The position numbers were made by a program, and so were the translations under genes. This document shows, piece by piece, positions 36,411 through 44,399 of a stretch of DNA of 64,000 bases (position 1 is the stretch's first letter; each line of letters begins with the position of its first letter). The DNA comes from Pseudomonas graminis. GTDB lineage: Bacteria; Pseudomonadota; Gammaproteobacteria; Pseudomonadales; Pseudomonadaceae. The notes under the pieces are model-generated. The model searched no databases. It was not told the DNA's origin and saw only the letters and a list, made by a program, of their open reading frames with translations. The stretch covers positions 62,001-126,000 of the forward strand of contig NZ_SOCR01000010.1 in NCBI RefSeq assembly GCF_004364335.1, in the 5' to 3' direction.

Positions 36411-38585
36411 ATGGATCTTTTTATCGGCGACACACAATCTGCGCTTGATTTAGAATTGGATGGCACAATAGGTGAGTTTTCCGTTTCAAATAAGGAAAAT
36501 AACCATAAGTCTATAGAGGTTAAGTATCTCTTGACTCATGTGAGCTTGGATGAACTTTCTACGAAGGATCAAAGGCTGTTAGATCAGCTTTCTCCTGTTA
36601 GAGAAGTCTTCAATTTGGATGAATTAGATTTTGATGAGATAATGCAGCGGGATATAGACGATGCAAGAGTTTCGCTGGAGCTTATTCCCTATCTTTTAGA
36701 GGATAAGAATTCAGGGTTGATTAAGTTGTTTCCACCTATCGTTGCTGTTGTACTTCCGTTGGAGCGACTTAGTAAAAGGCCCGCCAAGCACTATCCTAAA
36801 GTAACGACTAATAGGCAGCCATACTCACCGTCCCAACCTGATGTGCTAAAAGAAGTAATGATGTGCGGCGAAGATGGATTGGAAGTTTTTAGTTTTGAAC
36901 AGATGTCAAAAAAAAATCAACGATACAAAGCAGATGGTGCAAAGCTGCGTATATCTACACAAAATTCCGCGTTAGCCATCGTCGATGGTCAGCATCGGGC
37001 GATGGCTTTGTTGGCCCTGTATCGAAATCTAAAAGGCGCATGGGGGCAGGCTGCCAGGCAGCCGTATAAGCATTATTACGAAGTTTGGCCTGAGTCAGTA
37101 ATTAAAAAATTTGACACTCGTTCGATTCAATTGCCCGTTATGCTCTGCACTTTCCCTGACCTTGACAAAGATAATCTGGGTGATATAGACGTAGTGCGTG
37201 CGGCTCGAAGAATATTTTTGACGCTTAATAAAAACGCTCGTAAGGTCTCTGATTCTCGAAATAAACTACTTGATGATCAAGACCTAGCTTCTGAATGCCT
37301 TCGTGAAACACTATCGATTATTAAGTCTGCTAATACTCGCTCCGCATCCTCGTTAAGAATTTACAATGTCGAGCTGGATCAGCGTGACCGCTCGGTGATA
37401 TCTAATCCCTTGGCAATAACTAGTGTTTCGCACCTTTATTATATCTGCGAGAGAGTTCTCTTCTTTTCAGATAGACTTTCTGGTCTTCAAAAGAATTCAA
37501 TACGGATGGGCGCGAGGAAGGATGCCTCTGCTGCAATTGAGAGATTGCAATTAAAAGATATACTTTCCCAGCAAGAGCAACAAGAAACGAAACGAGATAA
37601 TTATTCTGACAAAGTAGCCATGGCATTCAAAAAAAGCTGGAGCGAAATATTCGCACCGTTGGTCAATAGCTTGCTAGGCGATCTTCATCCTTATAAGTCG
37701 CACCAAACAGCAGTGCTTGAGCAATCAACGTGGTTGGATCGGCAGGCGGGGTCGGCAGCTCTGAAGTCTATGCTTTTCGATGGCCAAGGCACCTCTCGTA
37801 CATTCGAAGATTTCGAGTCAAACCTTTCGCAAAAAATGAAAGATGATCCTTCTGAATGGGATGCCCCAGAAATTGAAGCCACTCGAAATACTATTGATAC
37901 GTTAAATGAACAGCGTAAGGGCGTAGTAAAGGCCCTAAAGGACAAGCGTTCAACTAATTTTTACGAGAATCTTAAGTCGGGTGAGTTTAAAGCTCTGCTT
38001 AAAGCTAATCCTTCACAACTTCATCTTCAGAAACTATCTGATGAAGTTATTGAAAAAGTTTTTTCCACAACTGCTTTTCAAACTGCGCTTCTTATGACGT
38101 TTATCGACTCTACTGAAGCCGCAGTTGAGGCTGGCTGTCAAGTACCACAGTCCGAGCTTTTCACGGATTATGTAGTTCAGCTTAACAAGTTCTTTACTCC
38201 GGTTAAAGACTCGGATGTAACTCGAATGTCTGATGTTTTCATGGGTAAGTTGACTGTTCAAGATGGTGTGGTGACAATCGCGCCAACTAATACAAGCTTC
38301 AGGGATATCGTGCATCCTGGGTTGGAAATGCAACCAGATGAGTGGCCAAGATATCGTTATTTGATCTTAGAAATTTGGCGTCCTACAGAAGAAATCTTGA
38401 GAGGCAAGCTTGCCTCCGAGCGTAACGCTCTTCGCTTGCAGATTCAAGACCTACAGTATAAGAAGCTTGAAGAGTTACGGCAGAAAGAACTTAATGTAGT
38501 TGATTTGCCGGATGATGAGAGGCTTCAGGTTAGGGCTGCTTCAAAAGGCCGGTGCGATGAATGGTTCGCTCGGTTTCAAAAGTAA
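36411..38585 (+). CDS. Long DGQHR-domain protein (DndB-related)
   Basis: A 724-residue protein from ATG 36411, which follows GGAAGGA. It has IVDGQHRAMALLAL with DGQHR at residues 192-196, the hallmark of DndB and DGQHR proteins, which regulate or assist DNA phosphorothioation. DndB is usually about 360-380 residues; this protein is nearly twice as long, with an extra C-terminal half ending in a coiled-coil-like segment (RNALRLQIQDLQYKKLEELR). It is the last gene of the five-gene operon. It may act as repressor, specificity factor or restriction partner. Confidence 0.72.
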   Translation: MDLFIGDTQSALDLELDGTIGEFSVSNKENNHKSIEVKYLLTHVSLDELSTKDQRLLDQLSPVREVFNLDELDFDEIMQRDIDDARVSLELIPYLLEDKNSGLIKLFPPIVAVVLPLERLSKRPAKHYPKVTTNRQPYSPSQPDVLKEVMMCGEDGLEVFSFEQMSKKNQRYKADGAKLRISTQNSALAIVDGQHRAMALLALYRNLKGAWGQAARQPYKHYYEVWPESVIKKFDTRSIQLPVMLCTFPDLDKDNLGDIDVVRAARRIFLTLNKNARKVSDSRNKLLDDQDLASECLRETLSIIKSANTRSASSLRIYNVELDQRDRSVISNPLAITSVSHLYYICERVLFFSDRLSGLQKNSIRMGARKDASAAIERLQLKDILSQQEQQETKRDNYSDKVAMAFKKSWSEIFAPLVNSLLGDLHPYKSHQTAVLEQSTWLDRQAGSAALKSMLFDGQGTSRTFEDFESNLSQKMKDDPSEWDAPEIEATRNTIDTLNEQRKGVVKALKDKRSTNFYENLKSGEFKALLKANPSQLHLQKLSDEVIEKVFSTTAFQTALLMTFIDSTEAAVEAGCQVPQSELFTDYVVQLNKFFTPVKDSDVTRMSDVFMGKLTVQDGVVTIAPTNTSFRDIVHPGLEMQPDEWPRYRYLILEIWRPTEEILRGKLASERNALRLQIQDLQYKKLEELRQKELNVVDLPDDERLQVRAASKGRCDEWFARFQK

Positions 38586-38599
38586 TAGTATCTTATTAG

Positions 38600-38619
38600 C
38601 CCCTCCAGTAGGGGGGGTT
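38600..38619 (+). terminator. Weak hairpin after the operon
   Basis: CCCCT and AGGGG with a 5-nt loop, followed by GGGTTTATG, lie about 15 bp after the last stop codon. This is a short stem with few Ts, so termination would be partial. Confidence 0.35.
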
Positions 38620-38620
38620 T

Positions 38621-38716
38621 ATGAGTGTTAAAAATCCGGCGCTTATATCTAAGTTATTTGCTAAGGGAGGCGGAAAAGTAAAATTAGATAGTCCGTCAAC
38701 TTATTGGTTTGGTTGA
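38621..38716 (+). CDS. Possible 31-residue peptide gene or gene remnant
   Basis: An ATG after a G-rich stretch opens a short frame (MSVKNPALISKLFAKGGG... ending STYWFG). Its basic, glycine-rich composition is unlike anything I recognise. It is either a small peptide gene or the start of a decayed gene, and nothing else supports it. Confidence 0.2.
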   Translation: MSVKNPALISKLFAKGGGKVKLDSPSTYWFG

Positions 38717-38886
38717 TAATTTATTAGGGCTTTATTGAAGCTAAAAAGATGCCTGATTTACTTATGGTTATGCTCCCGTTACGCTCTGTTTGTTGTCAAA
38801 GTAATCTTTGGGTAATTAGTGCTGCGCGATTATGCCCTAGATTCAGGTGTTAGTGACAGTTCTGGCAAGTGCCCTGTAAAATCTCA

Positions 38887-39150
38887 ATGCTAAAAGCTAC
38901 CTTATTGATACTCGGTATGAACGCACTAACAGGACGCAGTGACCTTTTCATTAAAGCCAAACGTACCCCCGGAAACATGAAATTTCTTTACTGGTATTAC
39001 GCCACCTATGATGATTACCCCCTTATGGTGGATGCCCCTCCGTTTGTTGAGCAGTACTTGGAGAAGCTCTACCAACCCATGCGGAACACGTTGGTTGGTT
39101 ATACTCTGGTATTCGCTTTCAGATTTGGTTTGAGAATACCGCATGGATAA
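38887..39150 (+). CDS. Small hypothetical protein
   Basis: An 87-residue frame from ATG 38887 (an upstream start at 38869 is possible): MLKATLLILGMNALTGRSDL with a hydrophobic N-terminus, then an aromatic-rich middle. The last ~15 residues look like readthrough into noncoding sequence. It lies in the AT-rich tail of the island and could be a remnant of a larger gene. Confidence 0.25.
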   Translation: MLKATLLILGMNALTGRSDLFIKAKRTPGNMKFLYWYYATYDDYPLMVDAPPFVEQYLEKLYQPMRNTLVGYTLVFAFRFGLRIPHG

Positions 39151-39193
39151 CCTTTACCTAGCGATACACTGACCAATCAGGTAATTCGAAGAT

Positions 39194-40033
39194 TTAAGAC
39201 ATCGTTAGATGAGCAGATTCTCTGTCAAGTTTTCGGTAGTCGTCAGGCCGCACGACGATGCGCAATTCGTCGCAGACCTTAGAGTTGCGGGAGGCGAACA
39301 TGAACGACAGCAGGGTGAAGCGGATGGCGTCCTGGGCCGGGAGCACGCTGGACAGTCGCGCCTGTCCGCCGCCGATCACCGGAATCGAGATCCTCCCGCC
39401 GTTGCCGCGCCGGGACACTTCGGCCCACAGCGCGAGCAAGCCCTTCCACACTTTGTCCGGCGTGGAGCGCGCGACGTTCTGGGCGTCCATCTCGCAATAG
39501 GCCAGGAAGAAGATCAGCCGGTGTGCATGTTTGAGGGTCGCAATGGTGCCGACACCGTATTGCACCTGTTTGCCTGGCTTGTTGAGCGTGCCGACGCAGG
39601 GCGTGTTGACCAGCGCGTCGTCCAGGTGCCGATCAAGTTCTTTCAGGTCGCCGCCGTAGAGCACCTGCAGCGCCTGGCCCTGCAGGCTGGAGGTGGCAAT
39701 GATGTTCGGCGTTTCCGTGTCGAAGGTGTCGTTGGTGCCGATCACCAGATGGCCGGTCTCCTTGAGGATGTCCCCGGGCACGATGGTGATCCGCGTTTTC
39801 GGCGCGTTGTATTCCTCGGCAATCGGGCGCGGCCAGGCCTTGAACAGCGCGGCCGAAACTGACAACGCGATGATCGCTATCAGGATGCCGAAACCCTCCA
39901 TCGCATGGCTGCCGGGGTAAATGACGTTGAAAGTCTGCATGATCGTCGACAGTCCGCCGACGCAGGCGAACAATGCCACCAGGAAGTGGCGCCAGAAGCG
40001 CCACGTTTGCATGTCTTGAAGAATGGTCATCAC
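39194..40033 (-). CDS. thsA: Type II Thoeris effector ThsA (two TM helices and macro domain)
   Basis: A 279-residue protein. Two transmembrane helices lie at about residues 14-34 (FLVALFACVGGLSTIMQTF) and 46-66 (GFGILIAIIALSVSAALF); a macro-type domain follows (residues ~80-270; TRITIVPGDILKETGHLVIG, TLNKPGKQVQYGVGTIATL, ISIPVIGGGQARLS). In type II Thoeris the macro domain binds the signal made by ThsB and the membrane part causes cell death. The start overlaps the thsB stop by 4 bp (ATGA), so the pair is translationally coupled. An ATG at 40030 (second codon) would also work. Confidence 0.85.
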   Translation of the reverse strand: MMTILQDMQTWRFWRHFLVALFACVGGLSTIMQTFNVIYPGSHAMEGFGILIAIIALSVSAALFKAWPRPIAEEYNAPKTRITIVPGDILKETGHLVIGTNDTFDTETPNIIATSSLQGQALQVLYGGDLKELDRHLDDALVNTPCVGTLNKPGKQVQYGVGTIATLKHAHRLIFFLAYCEMDAQNVARSTPDKVWKGLLALWAEVSRRGNGGRISIPVIGGGQARLSSVLPAQDAIRFTLLSFMFASRNSKVCDELRIVVRPDDYRKLDRESAHLTMS

Positions 40034-40539
40034 ATGCCCAACTCGTCGTAGATTCTGCCCACATACCGATGGGGACCCTGCATCTCGCTCTTCGCGTAGC
40101 CGTCGACGTAGTTGTCCAGCGCGTACTGAATGATTTTCGGCTGGAAAGAAACCGAGACGCTGAAGTGTTTTTGATCGATGAGCGGCTGGGGAATGTTGTC
40201 CATGACGATGTTTCTGCTTTGGCAGAGATTCGCGATGACGATGGGAAGATCGAGTTCGAGAATGACCTCGATCTCATAGGCGAGAAACGAATCCCCGTCG
40301 CCGCCTTTGCGACGGCCATCTTCGCTGCCGAGAAAGATGACTTGCTTGGTGTTGTTCAGGCGTTCGCGAAGTCGGCGTTTGATGGTCTCTGGCGAACTGC
40401 TGTCCCGCGCTTCGAACAAGTCATGGGCATTGAAAAAGTCGAAGTCAATATTCTCGTTCTGCTTCCAGGCTTTCATCAGCCAGTAATGTTTGATGTCTTC
40501 ACTGGCGAACGCGATGTAAGTCTTGTTGCGATAACTCAT
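40030..40539 (-). CDS. thsB: Thoeris TIR-like sensor ThsB
   Basis: A 169-residue TIR-like (DUF1863/MTH538-type) protein. It opens YRNKTYIAFASEDIKHYWLM, followed by NTKQVIFLGSEDGRRK and a SFLAYEIEVILELDLPIVI segment in which Glu89 is the likely catalytic glutamate. ThsB uses NAD to make a nucleotide signal after phage detection. A good ribosome-binding site (AGGAAG) lies 6 nt upstream. Coding order thsB-thsA, as in the described type II systems. Confidence 0.85.
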   Translation of the reverse strand: MSYRNKTYIAFASEDIKHYWLMKAWKQNENIDFDFFNAHDLFEARDSSSPETIKRRLRERLNNTKQVIFLGSEDGRRKGGDGDSFLAYEIEVILELDLPIVIANLCQSRNIVMDNIPQPLIDQKHFSVSVSFQPKIIQYALDNYVDGYAKSEMQGPHRYVGRIYDELGM

Positions 40540-40558
40540 GATGAACTTCCTGTAGTGA

Positions 40559-40583
40559 AACGAAGGCGGTTGTTCGCTTCGTT
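40559..40583. promoter_or_regulatory. Imperfect palindrome upstream of thsB
   Basis: AACGAAGGCG and CGCTTCGTT are near-complementary with one bulged base, 20 bp upstream of the thsB start. The AACGAAG half-site also occurs upstream of the S24 repressor gene (41672-41678), so a shared operator is possible. Confidence 0.4.
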
Positions 40584-40669
40584 GGTTAAGGCGCTCAGTC
40601 CATTGATTGCCGATTGACGGGCGCGTGGAGGCGCCGCGTGGGTTAGCGGTTTGACGTATTCATGGGAAG

Positions 40670-40695
40670 TTAAAAAGCCGGCTTGTGGCCGGCTT
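40670..40695 (-). terminator. Intrinsic terminator between repressor gene and thsB
   Basis: AAGCCGGC (40675-40682) and GCCGGCTT (40688-40695) form an 8-bp stem with loop TTGTG; on the minus strand it is followed by a run of Ts (40670-40674). It would end repressor transcription before the Thoeris genes. Confidence 0.8.
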
Positions 40696-40910
40696 CTCGG
40701 TGACGGGTTTGATTAGTTTTTGGCTAACCGCACCCGTCCGCAAAAGTGCGCGCTGCGAGGAGGCGCTTGTCAGGTAGGCCGGGCAGGTCGCGGAGACGAT
40801 GCCAGGTCGATCACCCATCCGCGTGTGGCCGACGGGTGCTGAAACGAAGGCGTGCAGGATACCCATGTTGCTAGCGTCTGCCCAGTTCTGAAACACGCTC
40901 ATTGCGCACC

Positions 40911-41633
40911 TCACCGCAACGTTGCCGGATGGCGACGGTTATTGAGCGTCGACCACCAGAAGATCCACCCCAGAATCTGAATGTGCTGCGCCTGCACCTG
41001 TTCGGCGCTGAAGATCTCGTCCGGGTACTCGGCGCAATTGTGGCTGCGCAGGCGCAAACCGCCGCCCGGCAGGCGATACAGGTATTTCACCCGGAGCATG
41101 CCGTCGTGTTCGAGGGCGTACATTTCCCCGTCGATGACTTGCACGCGGCCGCGATCAATGCCGATCAGCGAACCGTCCTGAATCTTGTCCGCCATGCTGT
41201 TGCCGACCATCGCCACGCAAATCGCGTTGTGCAGCTCCACGTCCATGGTTTCAAGCACGCGTCGGGACAGGCGCACTTTGTGGTTATGGATTTCGCCGAC
41301 GGCGGTCCTGCCGGAGCTTTGCGTCTGCAATTCGGTGTAGACCGGCATTTCCAGTTCTTCGCGCACGCTTCGCTCGGCCCGGGTTGGTTGGCTGTCTGGC
41401 GGCTGGGCAATGAGGCGGTCCTGTCCGGGGTGCTTTGGGCCCTCGCCGCTGCGCAGCCAACGCGCGTTGACGCTCAGCAGTTCAGCGACTTCTTCAATGC
41501 GCGCCATGGGGATGCCGCGCTTGAACCAGTTGTTCACGTGTTGCGGCGTAACTTTTCGGTTGGCGGCAAAGTCCGTTGCGGAGAGATGGCACTCTCGCAG
41601 AAGGCCGCGCAGTCGATCACCTGATGTATTCAT
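40911..41633 (-). CDS. XRE/S24-family phage-type repressor
   Basis: A 240-residue LexA/CI-like repressor. The N-terminal HTH is RLRGLLRECHLSATDFAANR to QHVNNWFKRGIPMARIEEVA; the C-terminal S24 peptidase domain holds the serine in VGNSMADKI and the lysine in LRVKYLYRLPGG. Such proteins self-cleave when RecA is activated. It resembles pyocin/prophage repressors (PrtR type), but no phage genes are seen. It is codirectional with the Thoeris genes and separated from them by a terminator. Confidence 0.87.
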   Translation of the reverse strand: MNTSGDRLRGLLRECHLSATDFAANRKVTPQHVNNWFKRGIPMARIEEVAELLSVNARWLRSGEGPKHPGQDRLIAQPPDSQPTRAERSVREELEMPVYTELQTQSSGRTAVGEIHNHKVRLSRRVLETMDVELHNAICVAMVGNSMADKIQDGSLIGIDRGRVQVIDGEMYALEHDGMLRVKYLYRLPGGGLRLRSHNCAEYPDEIFSAEQVQAQHIQILGWIFWWSTLNNRRHPATLR

Positions 41634-41658
41634 GGACCGAAGTTTACGGCGGCTTGAA

Positions 41659-41691
41659 GCTCGTTTAAATGAACGAAGTGTTCAAATGAGC
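41659..41691. promoter_or_regulatory. Operator-like palindrome upstream of the repressor gene
   Basis: TGAAC (41670-41674) and GTTCA (41680-41684) are inverted within a larger imperfect dyad (GCTC 41659-41662, GAGC 41688-41691), 26-58 bp upstream of the repressor ATG. This is where an autoregulated phage-type repressor would bind. Confidence 0.45.
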
Positions 41692-42022
41692 TGGCCGTCA
41701 TGCTTGCGCGTGAATGTAGGGATTACAACCTTCGGCTGTTTTTGTAGGCCGATGCGTTCACTGTTTTCGTTTGCGTCAACAATGGTTGAAACCGATGTGA
41801 TTGATAGGTTTTAGCGATTAACGGGCACAGGCGCCCGACTAAAGCGGATGTCGGGGAAGTTTGAGTTAATCGATGTTGTTAAAACTAGAAAATCAGACGG
41901 CCCCTTTAAACACATTGTGTGCGCAAAGCGAGTTTTAAACATGTGTGTAATGACGGAGGGCGAAAAAAACGGGATTCACGGGGGGAGGGGGCACAAAAAC
42001 ACAGGGGCAGGGGACGTGGGTG
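41692..42022. other. Intergenic, G-rich tract near the end
   Basis: About 330 bp with no recognised gene. Its last 40 bp contain four G-runs (41980-41985, 41987-41991, 42004-42007, 42010-42013) that could form a G-quadruplex on this strand. They lie just beyond the ppa terminator. Confidence 0.5.
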
Positions 42023-42064
42023 TAAAAAGTGGCCCCGTCGAAGCGGCGAGCGCTTCGGCGGGGC
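42023..42064 (-). terminator. Intrinsic terminator of ppa
   Basis: Arms 42032-42045 and 42051-42064 pair over 14 bp with one mismatch. On the minus strand the stem is followed by ACTTTTTACA, a T-tract, 10 bp after the ppa stop codon. Confidence 0.85.
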
Positions 42065-42073
42065 ACAACCGGA

Positions 42074-42601
42074 TCAGCCCTTGTAGGCGGCGACCGATTT
42101 GGTGATCGCTTCGCGAGCGGCGTCAGCGCCAGCCCAGCCTTCGATCTTCACCCACTTGCCTTTTTCGAGGTCTTTGTAGTTCGCGAAGAAGTGCTCGATC
42201 TGCTGGATCAGCAGCGCTGGCAGATCGGTGTATTCCTTCACGTCCACGTACAGCTGGGACAGCTTGTCGTGGGGGACTGCGATGATTTTGGCATCGCCGC
42301 CGCCGTCGTCGGTCATGTTCAGCACGCCAACCGGACGGGCGCGAATCACGGAACCCGGTGTCACCGGATAAGGTGTCACGACCAGCACGTCGAGGGGGTC
42401 GCCGTCGTCAGCCAGGGTGTTAGGGATGAAACCGTAGTTGGCCGGGTAGAACATCGGGGTGGCCATGAAACGGTCAACGAAAAGGCAGTCGCTATCTTTG
42501 TCGATTTCGTACTTGATCGGCGCGTGGTTGGCCGGGATCTCGATTGCGACGTAGATGTCATTCGGCAGGTCTTTACCGGCCGGAATTTTGCTGTAGCTCA
42601 T
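42074..42601 (-). CDS. ppa: Inorganic pyrophosphatase, family I
   Basis: Ppa hydrolyses pyrophosphate, pulling biosynthetic reactions forward. The 175-residue size is that of bacterial family I enzymes. It shows PANHAPIKYEIDKDSDCLFVD (substrate site), YPANYGFIPNTLADDGDPLD and the DDGDPLDVLV metal-binding aspartates. It stands alone with its own terminator. RBS GGGGG lies upstream of the ATG. Confidence 0.97.
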   Translation of the reverse strand: MSYSKIPAGKDLPNDIYVAIEIPANHAPIKYEIDKDSDCLFVDRFMATPMFYPANYGFIPNTLADDGDPLDVLVVTPYPVTPGSVIRARPVGVLNMTDDGGGDAKIIAVPHDKLSQLYVDVKEYTDLPALLIQQIEHFFANYKDLEKGKWVKIEGWAGADAAREAITKSVAAYKG

Positions 42602-42708
42602 TGGGCTTTGCCCCCTTGGTTGACCATTCAGAATCTGGCATGCAACGCCAAAAAGTGGCCCGGATTATAGGCACATTCCTGAAGCGTTGCCATGCGTGAC
42701 GGCGGGCT

Positions 42709-43527
42709 TCAGGCGTCGTGTTGAGCCTGATAGACCGGGTTGTCGCGCTGAAGTGCCGTCAGCCGCGCCAACGGATCCTGCCGATAGAACGCTTTCAGTT
42801 GCCCGTAGACGGCGGGATAGGCCTCGACGAGCAAATCCGGTGCGCTAAAGAAGTATTCGCTGATGACCGCAAAGAACTCGGCGGGGTTTTCCGCCGCGTA
42901 GGGATCGATGGCAGTCTCGGCGTCCGGGTTGGCGTCGAGTTGCCGATTGAGATCATCGTACGCGCTCTGCATGGCGCTGGCCCAGTCACTGACGCGCATG
43001 TCGTGGTGCAGCGGCGGCAGCCCGTTTGCTTCGCCGTTGAGCATGTCCAGCTTGTGCGCCAGTTCGTGGATCACCAGGTTATAGGCTTCCCATCCGCCGC
43101 TGGTCAGCACGCCGGGCCAAGCCAGAATCACCGGGCCCTGGGACCACGCCTCGCCGCTGTGCTCGCCGTCCCATTCGTGCTCGACGCCGCTGGCATCGCG
43201 GTGGCGTTGCGGGCTGATGAAATCGTCGCCGTAAAGGATGATCTCGTGAAAACCCTGATACCAGTTCAGATCGCCCAGAGCGAGCAACGGCAACTGCGCT
43301 TGAGCAGCGAGAAACAGCCGCGATTCATCGTCCAGCTCGACGCCTTCGAGCGCGGTCAGGTGTTTGGCTTGCAGAAACAGCACGCAGCTGTCGAGCAGGT
43401 AGCGGTCCTCTTCGGCGCTCAGGCCGTCGAGGATCGGCAGGCGCTGGCGCACGCGCTCCCACAGTTGCGGATCGACCGGATGGCGGGCCAGCGTGCGCCG
43501 TTTGCGCCATTCCCGGAACGACCACAT
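42709..43527 (-). CDS. mtfA: Zinc-dependent peptidase MtfA-like
   Basis: A 272-residue M90-type zinc peptidase. The NLVIHELAHKLDMLNGEANG segment has the HExxH zinc motif, with ENPAEFFAVISEYFF supplying the third ligand region. In enteric bacteria MtfA (Mlc titration factor) inactivates the Mlc repressor and has aminopeptidase activity; the pseudomonad target is unclear. Codirectional with the DedA gene upstream by 4 bp. Confidence 0.9.
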   Translation of the reverse strand: MWSFREWRKRRTLARHPVDPQLWERVRQRLPILDGLSAEEDRYLLDSCVLFLQAKHLTALEGVELDDESRLFLAAQAQLPLLALGDLNWYQGFHEIILYGDDFISPQRHRDASGVEHEWDGEHSGEAWSQGPVILAWPGVLTSGGWEAYNLVIHELAHKLDMLNGEANGLPPLHHDMRVSDWASAMQSAYDDLNRQLDANPDAETAIDPYAAENPAEFFAVISEYFFSAPDLLVEAYPAVYGQLKAFYRQDPLARLTALQRDNPVYQAQHDA

Positions 43528-43531
43528 GGGC

Positions 43532-44179
43532 TCAGCGCGCCTCGGCGGAGCGACCTGCGCGGCTGCGGATCAGGCCGATGATCATCGGCAGCAGCGAGAG
43601 CAGAATGATCGCCAGCACCAGCAGCGTCAGATTCTTCTTGATGAAAGGGATGTTGCCGAAGAAGAAACCCAGGGTCACCAGCCCGCCGACCCACAGCACC
43701 GAGCCCAGCGCGCTGAACCCGAGAAAGCGCAGGTACGGCATGCGGCCAAGACCGGCCACGAACGGCGCGAAGGTGCGGATGATCGGCAGAAAACGCGCGA
43801 GGGTAACGGTCTTGCCGCCGTGGCGACCGTAGAACTCCTGGGTTTTGGTCAGGTAATCGCGCCGGAATATTTTCGAATTCGGGTTGCTGAACAGCCTGTC
43901 GCCGGCGGTGCGGCCGATGATGTAGTTGGTGCTGTCGCCAAGTATCGCCGCTGCCATCAGCAGGCACGCCAGCAACACCGGGTCCATGCCGCCACCGGCC
44001 GCCACGGCGCCCGCGATGAACAACAGCGAGTCGCCCGGCAGGAACGGCATGACCACCAGGCCGGTTTCGCAAAAGATCACCAGGAACAAGATGGCGTAAA
44101 CCCAGGTGCCGTATTGGGTCACAAGCAGGTCGAGGTAAACGTCGAGGTGAAGAATCAGATCAAGCGGATTGAAATCCAT
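43532..44179 (-). CDS. DedA-family membrane protein
   Basis: A 215-residue DedA/SNARE-associated family protein from ATG 44179 (MDFNPLDLILHLDVYLDLLV). The family core FCETGLVVMPFLPGDSLLF, followed by YIIGRTAGDRLF and FARFLPIIRTFAPFVAGLG (with the membrane-embedded Arg), is clear. DedA proteins are thought to recycle lipid carriers or polar lipids and affect membrane potential. Upstream ATGs give a non-hydrophobic extension that is not part of the family. Confidence 0.92.
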   Translation of the reverse strand: MDFNPLDLILHLDVYLDLLVTQYGTWVYAILFLVIFCETGLVVMPFLPGDSLLFIAGAVAAGGGMDPVLLACLLMAAAILGDSTNYIIGRTAGDRLFSNPNSKIFRRDYLTKTQEFYGRHGGKTVTLARFLPIIRTFAPFVAGLGRMPYLRFLGFSALGSVLWVGGLVTLGFFFGNIPFIKKNLTLLVLAIILLSLLPMIIGLIRSRAGRSAEAR

Positions 44180-44399
44180 GTAGGCACCTGGTTTTGAGAC
44201 CCGATCCGGGTCGTGCGGGGCGAAGAGGGGAAATGTGCGCGGCATTATAGAGGCATGCAATGCAATGTGGCTGTAGCGGGCGTCGCGACATACCGTTTCT
44301 GTCAATCGCACTGACTTTGTAGGCGCGCGCTTGTTCTGGATCGCCTCGGGACGAACACGGACTGTCAGCGCTCACAATGTTCACGGACACACTGCGATT

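Noticed and set aside
40660..40914. An 84-residue minus-strand frame overlapping the repressor stop codon
   Set aside because: It runs straight through a strong intrinsic terminator (40670-40695) and shows no family resemblance or signal peptide, so it is probably not translated.
40911..41633. Prophage or pyocin cluster around the S24 repressor gene
   Set aside because: No structural, lysis, integrase or holin-endolysin genes were found nearby; the flanks are Thoeris genes and ppa.
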